Of a stretch of DNA of 64,000 nt, positions 32,776-40,773 are shown one piece after another (within the stretch, counting starts at the first letter, position 1; every line of letters begins with the position of its first letter). This stretch comes from Medakamo hakoo (taxonomy: Eukaryota > Chlorophyta > Trebouxiophyceae > Coccomyxaceae), in assembly GCA_026636295.1 (NCBI GenBank), contig CP089451.1, positions 310,001 through 374,000 of the forward strand, read 5' to 3'. A program made the position numbers and the translations under genes. The notes beneath the pieces are model-generated. The model did no database searches. It had not been told where the DNA came from and saw only the letters and a program-made list of their open reading frames with translations.

Positions 32776-33488
32776 ATGCGCCTGGCTCTTGCTTTGCTGG
32801 TGTCGCTGGCGTGTCTGGCCGCCAGGGCAGCAGGTGCGAGAGCAGGCGCCGGCGCTTGACTTTGATGAAAGCTCGCTTTGCCGCTCTTTTGGGCTGCGCC
32901 GCCCCGCCCCGCCCCGCTCGACCCCGGCCCCCGCACGACCCCCACACCACCCACACACCCCGTCCCCTCACGCGCGCGCACGCCCGCTCCCTCCCCTCCC
33001 CCCACACACACGGCCGTCACCGCCCCACCCACCCACCACCCACCACAGCCGACTGCGCCGACTCGGTCGGCCGCATCGCCGCCGGCCCCTGCGCGGCCAT
33101 GGTGCCCGTCTTCCAGGCGCACGCGCCGGAGCTGGCGTCGTACGGGGCGGGCGCCGCCACCTGCGCCCGGCTGAAGGCCCAGGTGGAAGCCTGGCTGCCG
33201 CCGGACCTGGGCACGCAGGTCTGCTGTGAAGCCATCCGCGTCTTTGCCGCGGACGGCTGCGTGTGCGACCCGGTCGTCGCCGACATGTTGCTCGGGCTGC
33301 GCCTCCTGCCGCCGGGCGCGGCGGCGGAGCCCACGATCGCGGGCGCGGTCGCCCTCGTCCAGGCCGGGCCCTGTTCCACCGCGGCCAACGGCGGCCCGCT
33401 CCTGGAGGCGTGCACCGGCTCGGTCGGGTGCGGGCCCGACCTGGCGGCAGCGTGGGAAGCTGAGGCCGCCCGGCCCGCGGGCGCATGA
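32776..33488 (+). CDS. Small secreted protein with ten cysteines, copy 1
   Basis: Exons 32776-32833 and 33049-33488 (165 aa), donor GTGCGA, acceptor CACAG, phase 1. Exon 1 codes a signal peptide (MRLALALLVSLACLAARAAG). The mature part has ten Cys in the order C, C, C, CC, CxC, C, C, C (DCADSV; GPCAAM; ATCARL; VCCEAI; DGCVCDP; GPCSTA; EACTG; VGCGPD) with mostly helical, Ala/Leu-rich spacing. The C..CC..CxC..C..C core recalls the eight-cysteine motif of plant lipid-transfer proteins, but spacings are longer and two Cys are extra, so relationship is only a suggestion. Function unknown. It and copy 2 sit inside the photorespiratory block. Confidence 0.75.
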
Positions 33489-33726
33489 GAGGCGGCGGGC
33501 GGGGTGTGGCGTTGTAGGCACAGGCGTGGGACGTGTGCACCATTCTTGAGGGCGAGGTCAGACAACAGGCGGTGGCGGCGGTGGTGGTGCTGAGTGGAGA
33601 CCCCCCCCCGCCTGAGGGGTGTGACGACGACTCATAGATTGAAACGCGGGCTGACGGCATCGGCGTCGCACGAACCCGCTCGCCCCGCCCAATCAACCCA
33701 CCAGCTTTCAGCCAAAACACGCCCAT

Positions 33727-34327
33727 ATGCTTCTCCTTTTGTTGGCCTGTCTAACTAGCATAACGTGGGGAGTCAAAGGTGCGTGCCGCCGCGGTGAATC
33801 GTGCCGGAAAAATTAGCGGCGGTCGAGCCATGTGCACGCTCAACCTGGCCCGACCCCACCTCACCCCCACCCCCTCACGCTCGCCAGCGGATTGCGCCGA
33901 CGCCGCCGGCCGCTTGGCGTCCGGCCCCTGCGCGGCCCTGGTGCCCGTCTTCCAGGCGCACGCCCGCGAACTCGCGTCGTTCGGCGGTGGCGGCACGCCC
34001 TGCGCCCGCCTGAAGGCGCAGGTCGACGCCTGGCTCCCGTCCGACCTGTCCACCGCCGCCTGCTGCGAGTCCGTGCGCGCCTTTGCGGCCGACGGGTGCG
34101 TGTGCGACCCCGTCGTGGCGGACATGCTGCTGGGGCTGAAAGTGCTGCCGGCCGGCGCGCCGGCGGAGCCCACGATTGCGGGCGCGGTCGCCCTCGTCCA
34201 GGCCGGGCCGTGCTCCGCCGCGGCCAACGGCGGCCCTCTCCTCGAAATGTGCTCGGGGAGCCTGGGGTGTGGGCCGGAGCTGGTGGCGGTGTGGGATGCC
34301 GCGGCGGCCGGCCCCGCGGGCGCGTGA
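33727..34327 (+). CDS. Small secreted protein with ten cysteines, copy 2
   Basis: Exons 33727-33778 and 33888-34327 (163 aa), donor GTGCGT, acceptor GCCAG. Its second exon is exactly as long as that of copy 1 (440 nt), the intron is in the same place and phase, and all ten Cys align; most other positions in the mature domain are also identical (for example GCVCDPVVADMLLGL and AEPTIAGAVALVQAGPC). The signal peptides differ (MLLLLLACLTSITWGVKG here) and the two introns are unrelated in sequence. This is a tandem duplication with conserved mature protein and divergent leader. Function unknown. Confidence 0.75.
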
Positions 34328-34556
34328 CCCGAGAGAGAGGAGAGAGCGGGGACTGCGGACGTGCCCTGTGTGGGCGCCTGGCAGAGCGGCCTGACGGAGT
34401 CGGCCAGGCCGACGGCGCCTGGCAGAGGTGGAACAGGTGCGGGCCGAGCGGCCTGACAGTCGGCCAGGCCGACGCTGGCCAGACGCTGCTTTCCCTTCAC
34501 GCGCGCGCAGGCTCCGCGCGCACAAACCCCTGTAAAAACACACCACACTTACCTCC
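34328..34556 (+). promoter_or_regulatory. Upstream region of the AGXT-type gene with twin palindromes
   Basis: GTCGGCCAGGCCGAC, a perfect 15-bp palindrome, occurs at 34399-34413 and again at 34459-34473, exactly 60 bp apart. Each is preceded by the repeated AGCGGCCTGAC. It lies 84-158 bp before the ATG of the AGXT-type aminotransferase. Could be operator sites for a dimeric regulator or just a decayed 60-bp duplication. Confidence 0.45.
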
Positions 34557-36295
34557 ATGGCCCGCGGATCATCCGCAGCTCGCCGCCTGGCGGGCGCGCT
34601 GTTCGCCCGCGCGGCGGCCGGCGTGGAGACCACGACCGCTGGCGCCGGCTCGACCGCGCGCGGCTTTGCTTCCAAGACCGGCGGCGGCGGCGTGCGCCCG
34701 GGCGAGCCTTCCCCTGCGGTCAAGGCGGCTGCCGGGCCGAAGGGTGTCATTGATGTGAGTGGGTGGGATAGGGCAGGGAGTTGTGTGTCCTGTGCGTCGG
34801 CCCGTGTGTTTTTCGCCCGAGACGAGCGCGCGCGCACTCGGAGGGTCGATTGGGGGAGGCAGCAGCTCGGGACGACGGTCCGAAACGCCGCTGCGGCGGG
34901 TTGAAGCCTGGCGACCTGGTGCACCCCATTGGGTGGCACAGATGCCGCGCTTGAGCCTGGACGAGGCGGAATGGCCGGCACGTGCCAGCCCACGCCGGCG
35001 CGCGCCACGCAATGCGGGCGCCCGTAGTAGACGCGGCCGAGGAGGGTCGCGCGCTGGGGCCCGACCACCACCACGCCCCTGTCCCCCGTCCCTGCACCCC
35101 CGTCCCTCGCACGCCCCCCGCCCTCCCACTCCCACACACACACGCATGCACCCAAACCCAAACACAGGTCCCGTCCCGCCTGCTCATGGGCCCGGGCCCG
35201 GCCAACGCCCACCCCCGCGTCCTGGCCGCCCAGACCCTGCCCCTGCTGGGCCACCTCCACCCGCCCTTCACCAAGATCATGGACGAGATCCAGGACGGCC
35301 TGCGCTACGTCTTCCAGACGGGCTCGCCCAACGTCCTGATGGTGTCGGGCACCGGCCACGCGGGCATGGAAGCCTGCATCACCAACCTGGTCGAACCGGG
35401 CGAGACCATCGTCGTGGGGAACAAGGGCATCTGGGGCGCGCGCGTGTGCGACATGGCCGGCCGGTACGGGGCCAACGTCGTGGAGCTGACCACGCCGGCG
35501 GGGAGCACCTTTGACATCGACACGCTGGCGTCTGCGCTGCGCAAGCACAAGCCTGCCGTGCTCTTCCTGTGCCAGGGCGAGTCCAGCACGGGCGTCCACC
35601 AGTCGTTGGCCGGCCTGGGCGACCTGTGCCGTGAGACGGGCACGCTGCTGCTGGTCGACACCGTCTGCTCCCTGGGCGGCGTGCCCATGTTTGCGGACGC
35701 GTGGGGCGTGGACGCCATTTACTCGGGGTCCCAGAAAGTCCTGTCGGGCCCGCCCGGCGGCGCCCCGCTCTTCTTCGGCCCCCGCGCCATGGAAAAGTTG
35801 GCCCGCCGCACCTCCAAGCCGACGTCCTACCAGCTGGACATGAACCTGGTCGGCGCGTACTGGAACTGGCCGGAAGCGGGCGGCCAGCGCATCTACCACC
35901 ACACGGGGTGCGTGTCCACCTGGTACGCCATGCGCGAAGCCCTGGCCCTGGTGGGCGAGGAGGGGCTGGAGGCCATGTGGGCCAACCACGGCCGCCTGCA
36001 CGACAAGCTGTGGGAGGGCCTGGGCCGCCTGGGCCTGGAACCCTTCGTCCCCAAGCCCGAAGACCGCCTGGCGACCGTCAACACCATCAAAGTGCCCGAC
36101 GGCGTGGACTGGGCCGCGCTCATCAAGCACGCCATGGACAAGTACGCCGTCGAGATTGCGGGCGGCCTGGGCCCGAGCGCGGGCAAGGTGTGGCGCGTCG
36201 GCATCATGGGCTACAACGCCACGGACGCCAACGTCCAGCTGGTCCTGGACGTCATCGAAGACGGCCTCAAGGCGCAGGGCAAGCTGCGCAAGTGA
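34557..36295 (+). CDS. Alanine:glyoxylate aminotransferase, AGXT type, probably mitochondrial
   Basis: Exons 34557-34754 and 35168-36295 (441 aa), donor GTGAGT, acceptor AACACAG. PLP enzyme converting glyoxylate to glycine with alanine (or serine) as donor. Exon 1 is a leader (MARGSSAARRLAGALFARAA... GFASKTG). The core follows animal AGXT rather than plant AGT1: RLLMGPGPANAHPRVLAAQT, MDEIQDGLRYVFQTG, VSGTGHAGMEACITNLVEPG, GESSTGVHQSL, VDTVCSLGG, PLP lysine in YSGSQKVLSGPPGGAPL (about 256), YHHTGCVSTWYAMREALAL and GGLGPSAGKVWRVGIMGYNA. The last residues are KLRK, no peroxisomal signal. It is the second glyoxylate aminotransferase of the block, from a different branch of the fold. A 27-G run starts five bases after its stop codon. 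Confidence 0.95.
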
Positions 36296-36774
36296 GGGCG
36301 GGGGGGGGGGGGGGGGGGGGGGGGGGAGGAGGAGGGGCGGGCTGGGCGGCGCCGCTGGCGAAGCCGGCCGCCCAGTGAGCGGGCGGGGTGGGGGGGTGGA
36401 GTGTTGCAGGGAGGAGGCTGTGCGTGAAGAGGAGAGGAGTGGGAGAGTTTCTTCTTTTTCGTGTGAGTGCGCTCTGATTCTTGTTTCGTTGTGTGGAGGG
36501 GAGTCGCGCATAGAGGGGGGCGCGGGCGGGGCGCGGGCGCGGCACACTCACCGTGTTCTCTCAGATGTCACCAGGCGGCGGCGATGATGCAAAGGTCAAA
36601 AAAAGTCGACGAAAAAACAATGCTACAAACTCAAAGGGCCGCGCAACGCAACGCGGCACCCCCTTCTCTCTCACTCTCTCACTCTCACACTGTCTGTCCA
36701 CGCAAAAAGAAAAAAAAAATCAATGGACGCTCTCGAACCCTCTCAAAAGACTCTCTCCAAAAAAAAAAACACGC
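36296..36774. other. 479-bp convergent intergenic stretch with a long G run
   Basis: 3' regions of the AGXT-type gene and the carrier. Contains a 27-G run, GGAGGA repeats, (CT)n/(CA)n near 36661-36690, and several A runs (36707-36719, 36761-36769). No gene seen. Confidence 0.5.
36300..36326 (+). repeat. G27 homopolymer
   Basis: Twenty-seven consecutive G between converging genes, five bases after a stop codon. Able in principle to form G-quadruplexes in the transcript of the AGXT-type gene. Its true length may be mis-called in assembly. Confidence 0.8.
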
Positions 36775-38242
36775 TCACCGCTCGAGCGGGCTGGCCGCCT
36801 CCAGCGGGCTGCCGACGGCGCCCCCACCCCCACCAGCGGGCGCGGCCGTCACAGCCACAGGCGCCCCCGCTCCCGCCCCCGCCCCCGCCCCCTGCTGCTG
36901 CTGCTTGTTCAGCATGGCGGTCACCTTGTCGACGGTCAGCAGCATGACGCCGTTGGCCGGGACCGCGCGCAGCAGGCACGGCGCGAAGCCGCGGTAGAAG
37001 CGGGCGGCGCCGCCCTCGGCCCACAGCGCCCGGGCGGCGTCCAGCGGGCCGGAGAACCGGCGCTGGGACGGGGTGATGGCGTCCGACTGGATGGCGGACT
37101 TGATGACGTCGACGGGGAAGATGGCGAGCCAGTAGAGGAGGCCGCCGACGCCCGCCGCGCCGACGACCGTCAGGGCGGGGAGGTCGGCCTTGGCGCAGCC
37201 CGCCCGCGCGGCCGCCCGGTCTTTCAGGGCTTCGAAGGAACCCAGGTAAATGGCGTTGGCGGGCGTGTTGCGGGCGAGGGTGACGCCCAAGCCCTGGAAG
37301 GGCCCGCGCAGCCCGCTCGCGGCCAGCGTCGCTTTCACGCACCCGGAGACGGTCGTGTAGGGCGGGACGTACGACGGGTCGGCCCGCGCCCGGACGGCTT
37401 GGACCTGGATCTGGGACTTGTAAAAGTCGATGGGCCCCTCCGCGAACGCGGCGACAAAGCCCGTCATGGCGCCGGCCTTGAAGTAGTCGGCGTCGGTCAG
37501 CGGCCGCGCGCCGTCACCAGACAGCCAGCGCTTGGCCGCACCAAATGCGCCAAAGAGCGTCGCGCGGAAAACCATTTGGCCGGCCAGGGGGGAGGCGACG
37601 CCCTTGTACAGGCCGGCCACGCCCTCGGACGCGAGCGTTTTGCGGACGCAGTCCAGGGCGCCGGCTGTTCCGGTGGGGTGTGGCGGGAGGGAGGCAGGGG
37701 GTGGGAGGAGCCGTGAGGGCGGGGGGGGGCGCGGTGGTTAGGGTCGGGCGGGCGCGGGTCTCAACAGGGAGGGAGGAGGCGCCGCGGCCCGCGCGTGCAA
37801 GAAAACTCACAGTACACCGGGTTGGCAGTCGGCTGGGTTTGCAGGCGGACTTTCACGGTGTCGAACGGGTGGCCGACCATGGTGACGGCGATGCCGCCTG
37901 TGTGTTTTGTTTTTGATGGACGGGGCGTGAGTGGAGTGGGTGGGTGGGTGGTTCGGCGTGAGAGCAGCGCGAGAGCAGCGGCGCGCGCGTGCTCGTTTTC
38001 CGCCAATGCGCGGGCGTTGCAGGGCCGGGACACCCCGTCTCACGCTTCGTGAGCCACATCCAAGCACGTCTGCACCCAGGACGAGGGACGGAAGAGGGTA
38101 CAACCCCCCTCAAAGCCTTTGGCACGCGCCCCCACGCCCAAAGCCTCGCACGAACGAAACTCCTACGCCTCAACTCACCGCACGTCCCCGCAATCACGTC
38201 CTTGACGGCCTTGAACGGGTCCGCCTGAGGAGCGGGCGCCAT
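36775..38242 (-). CDS. Mitochondrial carrier (SLC25), carnitine/ornithine/BOU-like branch
   Basis: Exons 38179-38242, 37811-37897, 36775-37664 (346 aa; both donors GTGAGT). Three repeats each carry the Px[D/E]xx[K/R] signature: GHPFDTVKVRLQTQ, EGPIDFYKSQIQVQ and IFPVDVIKSAIQSD, with second-half motifs EGVAGLYKG, GPFQGLG and GGAARFYRGF, giving six membrane helices. The middle signature starts with Gly instead of Pro, an odd substitution. The first repeat resembles the acylcarnitine/BOU group; in Arabidopsis BOU is a mitochondrial carrier required for photorespiration, which fits the neighbours, but YMC- or ornithine-type transport is equally open. A QQQQ plus Gly/Ala tail extends the C-terminus. 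Head-to-head with the RraA-like gene (217 bp). Confidence 0.88.
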
Positions 38243-38459
38243 GGTTGAGAGACGCGGAGGTATATGATAGGCTCCTGGGTGGTTGGGAGTGGGCGGAAGC
38301 CGCGGAGTTGGGTACAAGCCGTGTTCCTTCCGTTCCTTGTGGAGCGCGAGCAAAAAAAAGTTTTCCGCTCTGGCCAGACCGCCCCCATTCGCTCGTTTCC
38401 TCTCTTCATCTCCCGCCGGCCGCCCCACAGTGTCCCGCCGAGCCACAGTGGCTTCCCTC
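38243..38459. promoter_or_regulatory. Shared promoter of carrier and RraA-like gene
   Basis: A 217-bp gap between opposed ATGs. TATATGATA at 38261-38269 lies 19 bp upstream of the carrier start codon. An A7 run sits at 38352-38358 and a CCCCACAG before the RraA start could be a splice acceptor in its leader. Confidence 0.5.
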
Positions 38460-39239
38460 ATGCTTGCCCGTGCAGCACGCAGCCTCCTGCGCCCATCCAC
38501 CGTGGGCGGGTCAGGCGCCGCCTTTGGCCTGGGCCTGGGCGCCGGATCGCAGTGGGACGGCGCACGCTGCGCCGCCGCTGCGGCCGGCCCATCAAACCCT
38601 TACCCGCCGCCCGACGCGAGCCGCGGCGCAACAGCGGACTTGACCGACGTCCATTGTCCCTCGCCTGTCGACACTGTGTCAAACGGGCCTGTGCAAATCA
38701 TGGAGGCCGGACTGTTCAGGTGCGATGTGTTGGGGACAAGGGGGAGGGGGGAGGGGGTGGGGGTGGATGGAGGGTGGATGGAAAAAAAAAAAAAACTCAC
38801 AAAACCCGCGCCGCCTCCAAACAACAGGGATTACGGCGGCCGCCTGGCCTTCTCCGGCCGGGCCACCACCGTCCGGTGCTTCGAAGCCAACCCGCTCGTC
38901 CGCACCTGCCTGGAAGAGCCGGGCCATGGCCGGGTGCTGGTCGTCGACGGTGGCGGGTCCAAACGGTGCGCCCTCCTCGGCGACAACATCGCCGCCATGG
39001 CGGTGTCCAACGGCTGGTCGGGGATCATCATCCACGGCTGCATCCGCGACTCCGCGGACATCGGGACCATGGACTTGGGCGTGAAAGCGCTGGCGACCCA
39101 CCCCCTGAAAAGCGCGAAACGCGACAAAGGCCTCCGAGACGTCCCGGTTTCCTTTGCGGGCGTGCGCGTCCAGCCGGGCGACTGGGTGTACGCGGATGGG
39201 GATGGCGTGCTGGTCTCGCCGACGGAGCTGAAGCTGTGA
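38460..39239 (+). CDS. RraA-fold protein (HMG aldolase/oxaloacetate decarboxylase-like), probably mitochondrial
   Basis: Exons 38460-38719 and 38828-39239 (223 aa), donor GTGCGA after TTCAG, phase 2. Start chosen for the leader [15 protein letters not shown], a mitochondrial-type presequence. The core has the RraA-fold markers: [35 protein letters not shown], and [20 protein letters not shown], with the G-D and R-D residues that hold metal and pyruvoyl substrate in HMG/CHA aldolases; ends [20 protein letters not shown]. The fold covers RNase E inhibitors in bacteria and class II pyruvate aldolases with oxaloacetate decarboxylase side activity; plant members are enzymes of uncertain physiological substrate. 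Its place beside the photorespiratory genes is suggestive only. Confidence 0.88.
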   Translation: MLARAARSLLRPSTVGGSGAAFGLGLGAGSQWDGARCAAAAAGPSNPYPPPDASRGATADLTDVHCPSPVDTVSNGPVQIMEAGLFRCDVLGTRGRGEGVGVDGGWMEKKKKLTKPAPPPNNRDYGGRLAFSGRATTVRCFEANPLVRTCLEEPGHGRVLVVDGGGSKRCALLGDNIAAMAVSNGWSGIIIHGCIRDSADIGTMDLGVKALATHPLKSAKRDKGLRDVPVSFAGVRVQPGDWVYADGDGVLVSPTELKL

Positions 39240-39358
39240 GAGGCGGCGGTGGATGGGGCGGGTGGATGGCGAGAAACAAAGAATTGGGGGGGTTGTCGTT
39301 GGCACGTGCCCCCCTCTCCATCCACTCTCCACTCTCCCTCCCTCCCCTCTCCGTCTTT

Positions 39359-40654
39359 TCACTTCCGCGACGCCAGCAGCGCGTGGCCGTGCCGCTCCAG
39401 GCGACGCGCGATCTTGGCCGCGATGGCGGCCGGGTCCGCCGGTTCGGTGGGCAAGGGGAAGAACGCTGATGGTGGTGGGGCGGGTGGGGAGGATGCGGCG
39501 GCGGCGGCGCCACCCGCGCCCGGCACGACGGTGACGGGCACGGCCTGGAGCAGGGCGGACGTTGGCGGGGAGGGAGGTGGCGGGGAGGGCTGAGGCGGCG
39601 GCGGTGCAGACGGCGCGGCCTTGGCTTGCTTGGGCTGTGCACGCCCGCGCAGCCGCTTGGCTGGCGGCGGCGCCACGACCGCCGCTGCCGCCGCTTTCTT
39701 TTTAATCGTCGACGCGGGCGCACGGGTTCGCTTGGACGAGGGAGGCGGAGGCTGGGTGGTGGTCGACGACGGCTCTCCCTGTTCCGCCAGGCGGGAGGGC
39801 GGGCGGCGGGCACGCGTGGCGCGTGGCGGCAGGGGTGGAGGCGCCGGAGCGGCGGCAGCACCGCCACCCCCACCCCCACCGCCCCGCCCCATGACCGCAG
39901 CCTCTAAAGCAGCCAGTTGGGCCCGGCGTGCCGCGTCCGAGGCTTCCACCCGGGCGGCTAAAGCCGCCACGGCCGCGGTGAGCTCCGCCAAACCGGCCGC
40001 GACGGCCGCGCCCGCGGCCGCCGACCCGCGCGCCGCCTCGTCCGCGGCGGAGGAACGGGCGATGTCGTCCAACAGGCGCGCCGCCACACGCCGAGGCGGT
40101 GGTGGGCCGAGGGACGTGGTGGCGGTGGTGGCGGTCGGGCGCAGTGGTGGAGCGCCCAACGCCGCCAGCAGCGAGCGCCCTAGGCGGCCGCCCGCGGGCG
40201 GCGGCGGCGGCCCACGCGCGCCCGGCAGGGCTTCCGGTGGCGTGGGGTCCGACCCGACCGACGCGCCGCCCGCCGAGGGTGGGGCTGGCGGGCGGGCGTG
40301 GCCGCCGAGGTGGCCGGGCAGGCGCGCGGGTGGTGGGAGGAGGGAGGCAGTGGCCCCTCCGCCACCGCCGCCGCCACCACCACCCCAAGTCGCCTGAGAC
40401 GACGGCTCGTCCTCGTACGTGTGTTGATACTGGTGCGGCACCACCGGCGGCTGGGAAAAGGCAGTGGGCGGGGGCAGGGCGGGCGGTGGAGGAGGGAAGG
40501 CTTGCGGGCGGCGGCGCGGGCCAGCTGCACCGGGCAAGGGCGGGCGGGTGCGGGCACCAGGGACTAAAGGTGGCGGCTGGGAAGCGGTGGGCAGGGCTGG
40601 GGCGCCATCCCGGGCCCTCCAGCCCGTCGTGGTGATGTGAGGCGGTGGGTGCAT
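39359..40654 (-). CDS. Hypothetical Pro/Ala-rich protein with a coiled coil
   Basis: 431 aa from ATG 40654. I do not recognise it. The N-terminal half is Pro/Gly-rich and disordered, with a polar patch HTYEDEPSSQATWGG. A helical segment GLAELTAAVAALAARVEASD then ARRAQLAALEAAV reads as a coiled coil, preceded by VAARLLDDIARSS. Lys/Arg clusters (SSKRTRAPAS, TIKKKA, KRLRGRAQPKQAK) resemble nuclear signals or DNA contacts. The C-terminus IAAKIARRLERHGHALLASR is a basic amphipathic helix that looks conserved. A nuclear role is plausible, not shown. Only 119 bp separate it from the divergent secreted protein gene. Confidence 0.55.
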   Translation of the reverse strand: MHPPPHITTTGWRARDGAPALPTASQPPPLVPGARTRPPLPGAAGPRRRPQAFPPPPPALPPPTAFSQPPVVPHQYQHTYEDEPSSQATWGGGGGGGGGGATASLLPPPARLPGHLGGHARPPAPPSAGGASVGSDPTPPEALPGARGPPPPPAGGRLGRSLLAALGAPPLRPTATTATTSLGPPPPRRVAARLLDDIARSSAADEAARGSAAAGAAVAAGLAELTAAVAALAARVEASDAARRAQLAALEAAVMGRGGGGGGGGAAAAPAPPPLPPRATRARRPPSRLAEQGEPSSTTTQPPPPSSKRTRAPASTIKKKAAAAAVVAPPPAKRLRGRAQPKQAKAAPSAPPPPQPSPPPPSPPTSALLQAVPVTVVPGAGGAAAAASSPPAPPPSAFFPLPTEPADPAAIAAKIARRLERHGHALLASRK

Positions 40655-40773
40655 TCGGACGAGAGGTGTGCTGGACGGGCGAAAGACGGAGTGAGGCGCG
40701 GGGCCGACAAGGTTCGGCGCTTTATTCGCGCGAATTCGTATTTCTGTGCGGCGCTCGCCGCACGGAATAAACG
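40655..40773. promoter_or_regulatory. Compact divergent promoter with nested inverted repeats
   Basis: Within 119 bp there is a perfect 7-bp stem with 4-nt loop (GTGCGGC 40746-40752, GCCGCAC 40757-40763) flanked by a wider inverted pair TTTATTC (40721-40727) and GAATAAA (40765-40771), and a small palindrome TTCGCGCGAA at 40725-40734. The AT-rich arms are rare in this genome and may serve as core elements for the two directions. Confidence 0.5.

Noticed and set aside
32776-34327. Firm assignment of the Cys-rich pair as lipid-transfer proteins
   Set aside because: The core order fits but there are ten cysteines and the spacings are too long. Kept as a hypothesis.
24164-36295. C2 block as a recent bacterial operon transfer
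   Set aside because: Every one of these enzymes has spliceosomal introns, organelle leaders and green-lineage type sequence, and genes lie on both strands. Only clustering, not transfer, is supported.
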